NCBI RefSeq assembly: GCF_036492425.1
Contig: NZ_AP025297.1
Location: 124,001 to 188,000 of the forward strand
Direction: 5' to 3'
Source of the DNA: Persicobacter psychrovividus
GTDB lineage: Bacteria; Bacteroidota; Bacteroidia; Cytophagales; Cyclobacteriaceae
Length of the DNA: 64,000 nucleotides
In this document: positions 62,586 to 64,000 of the stretch, piece after piece
How the letters are laid out: the number at the start of each line of letters is the position of its first letter
Position numbering within the stretch: position 1 is the first letter of the stretch
The notes under the pieces: generated by a model
The model's database searches: none
Told to the model about the DNA's origin: nothing
Seen by the model: only the letters and a program-made list of their open reading frames with translations
Translations under genes and position numbers: made by a program

Positions 62586-63491
62586 TTAAACACCGTATTC
62601 TTTCCGGTATTTGGCGGGCGATTTACTTGTCAATTGCTTGAAGGACTTTGAAAAGTGATACCGATCGTTAAAGCCTAAATCAAAAGCAATTTGATCGATC
62701 GTTTGCGAACTGTGATGTAATAATATACACGCTTTATCTATTCGTTTTTTCTTGACATACTTCTGGGGGGACATCCCTATTTCTTCCGTAAATAAACGCG
62801 TAAAAGAATTGGTCGCCATTTTTGCTTTTTCAGCTAAAAAGGGGTTCGTCAACTCCTCACTGATGTTGTTGTCGATGAAATTCAAAACATCAATCACTCG
62901 ATGATCCCGAGACTCCAGTTGCCATAATTTATTCGGCAATTTAGTCAGTAAATGGCTAATTAATGACTGAATCGTAAGGCTTGAGTGCAAACTAAATTTA
63001 GTATGCTCGTAATTTAGCAATCGCTTTACTTCCTCAATATTTTTCTTGATTTGAGGAGTGACCTCTAACTCAAAAATCCCTTCAGCACAATTATCATAAG
63101 GCATTCCAATATTAAAATGAATAAACAAATGCAATATATTTGATTCTTTGGCGCCATTCATGCCGGTGCCTTGCTCTGTAAACCTTCCTCCTGTCAAAGA
63201 AAATCCATTACGTGGAATAGGGTGATCATGTAATCGTGTTGCATAAGATGTATTTGGGGGGATAATAATCACTTTATCAGGTGTTAAGCGATATTCTTTT
63301 TCATTTTGTATAATTACAGCGCCTTGATGATTATTATAATATACCCTCCAATATGGGAAAGACAACTCTTCAAACTCCCAATTTTGCAGCCACCAGTATC
63401 TACAACAATGAATTTGTAGATCATAATTAGGGAACAACTGCTCGATTTCTGCTGGATCTCCCTTCTTTGGCCTAACTTTTTCTAATGCCAT
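62586..63491 (-). CDS. AraC-family transcriptional regulator
   Basis: This 301-residue cytoplasmic protein has a cupin-like N-terminal sensing half (~30-130; FPYWRVYYNNHQGAVI, YRLTPDKVIIIPPNTSYA) and two AraC helix-turn-helix motifs at the C-terminus (LAEKAMATNSFTRLFTEEIG-type first HTH, then TIDQIAFDLGFNDRYHFSKS and FKQLTSKSPAKYRKEYG). It has no signal peptide or membrane segment, so it is a soluble one-component sensor. It is encoded immediately upstream of the PUL2 operon in the same orientation and may respond to a cytoplasmic sugar from the locus, alongside the HTCS protein (inference). Confidence 0.93.
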   Translation of the reverse strand: MALEKVRPKKGDPAEIEQLFPNYDLQIHCCRYWWLQNWEFEELSFPYWRVYYNNHQGAVIIQNEKEYRLTPDKVIIIPPNTSYATRLHDHPIPRNGFSLTGGRFTEQGTGMNGAKESNILHLFIHFNIGMPYDNCAEGIFELEVTPQIKKNIEEVKRLLNYEHTKFSLHSSLTIQSLISHLLTKLPNKLWQLESRDHRVIDVLNFIDNNISEELTNPFLAEKAKMATNSFTRLFTEEIGMSPQKYVKKKRIDKACILLHHSSQTIDQIAFDLGFNDRYHFSKSFKQLTSKSPAKYRKEYGV

Positions 63492-64000
63492 AAAATTAAT
63501 CTTAATTCAAAAAAATTGGGTTATTTATTAATTAATGCGAAAACTAACCGTCAAAAAAATTGCTCCACAGGCTAATAATATCCTTTCTCACAGACAGGCA
63601 TATGTACTTGCTTATGGTGAGCAAATTGGTTTCAATGGCAACAAATTAAAATTTCATTTAAAGATGATTTCCAATTTGCTAATCCCAAAACCCACAACGA
63701 TCCTGGATAACCAAATACCAATTTCCTAATATAATTGATAAAATTCGATATTCTAAAAAAATAGTCAACTAAGCTGAATGTTTTTTATTGAATTGCTCAA
63801 ATCGGACATTCTACGTCGGATATACACCAAAAAGGGATATTCTAAACCATATTAATTTGCTCAAATTTAGGTTAAATTCAAACTTTATCACGATAAATAA
63901 ATGGCTATATCAGACGCATAAATATACCATTAACAATAGCTCAAACCCTGATTTTCATGCAATTTTAATAAAATATGCTACTACAAGTTGTGCTATTAAT
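63492..64000. other. A+T-rich region upstream of the AraC gene
   Basis: About 500 bp with no convincing gene; a 64-codon plus-strand ORF at 63535 lacks recognisable features. Three copies of the word GAYATTCTA occur (63747-63755, 63805-63813, 63836-63844), and TTGCTCAAAT occurs twice nearby. These could be operator sites for the AraC gene or for a gene beyond the right edge, but the evidence is weak. Confidence 0.35.

Noticed and set aside
34639-63491. Assigning PUL2 to ulvan degradation
   Set aside because: GH39, lyases and sulfatases would fit, but rhamnosidase and GH105-type unsaturated uronyl hydrolase genes are missing in the window and GH29 fucosidase is present, so the substrate is left open.
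63535-63729. 64-codon plus-strand ORF near the right edge
   Set aside because: It has no ribosome-binding context, no recognisable motif or signal, and lies in A+T-rich noncoding DNA; it is probably chance.

Overview
The window looks like the chromosome of a marine or environmental Bacteroidota, probably Cytophagales (Flammeovirgaceae-like; the rank is inference). The evidence is a SusC/SusD pair, many lipoprotein signals, C-terminal type IX secretion (T9SS) sorting domains on three proteins, a hybrid two-component regulator (HTCS), Bacteroidota-type promoter candidates and A+T-rich intergenic DNA. I see no rRNA, tRNA, CRISPR array or phage genes.

Left part, plus strand (1-32382). A truncated T9SS cargo gene is followed by a terminator, then a membrane-spanning regulator (Kelch-like ectodomain, one transmembrane helix, cytoplasmic SARP-type winged helix). 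A long polysaccharide utilization locus (PUL1) comes next: GH92, SusC, SusD, DUF3823 lipoprotein, two GH71/99-like enzymes, sulfatase, GH92, a tandem DUF1080 protein, a Tat-exported Gfo/Idh/MocA oxidoreductase, an ApbE-like protein, a second Tat-exported oxidoreductase, GH92, a third GH71/99-like enzyme with two C-terminal repeat domains, a PafA-type phosphatase and a metallophosphoesterase lipoprotein. A strong terminator closes it. Three GH92 and three GH99-like enzymes point to an alpha-mannan or mannose-rich glycan. The sulfatase and phosphatases suggest it carries sulfate and/or phosphate. The DUF1080 plus oxidoreductase cassette suggests an additional oxidative 3-keto-glycoside route.

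Middle (32383-34638). A complete IS3-family element (32451-33956) has inverted repeats, a 3-bp target duplication, a frameshift-type A-run and a long hairpin between its transposase and right end. It sits between two convergent operons. Beside it lie a decayed fragment of a different IS3-type transposase and a GC-rich hairpin.

Right part, minus strand (34541-63491). A second locus (PUL2) runs leftwards: AraC regulator, beta-helix/PDZ protein, GH30, GH39, heparinase II/III-like lyase, GH29 fucosidase, MFS sugar transporter, DUF6250 lipoprotein, two more heparinase-like lyases, sulfatase, five-bladed propeller glycosidase, HTCS, sulfatase and an esterase, ending at a minus-strand terminator. 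It has no SusC/SusD in the window. The enzyme set fits a sulfated, fucose-containing, uronate-rich polysaccharide, probably algal. The exact substrate cannot be fixed from sequence alone.
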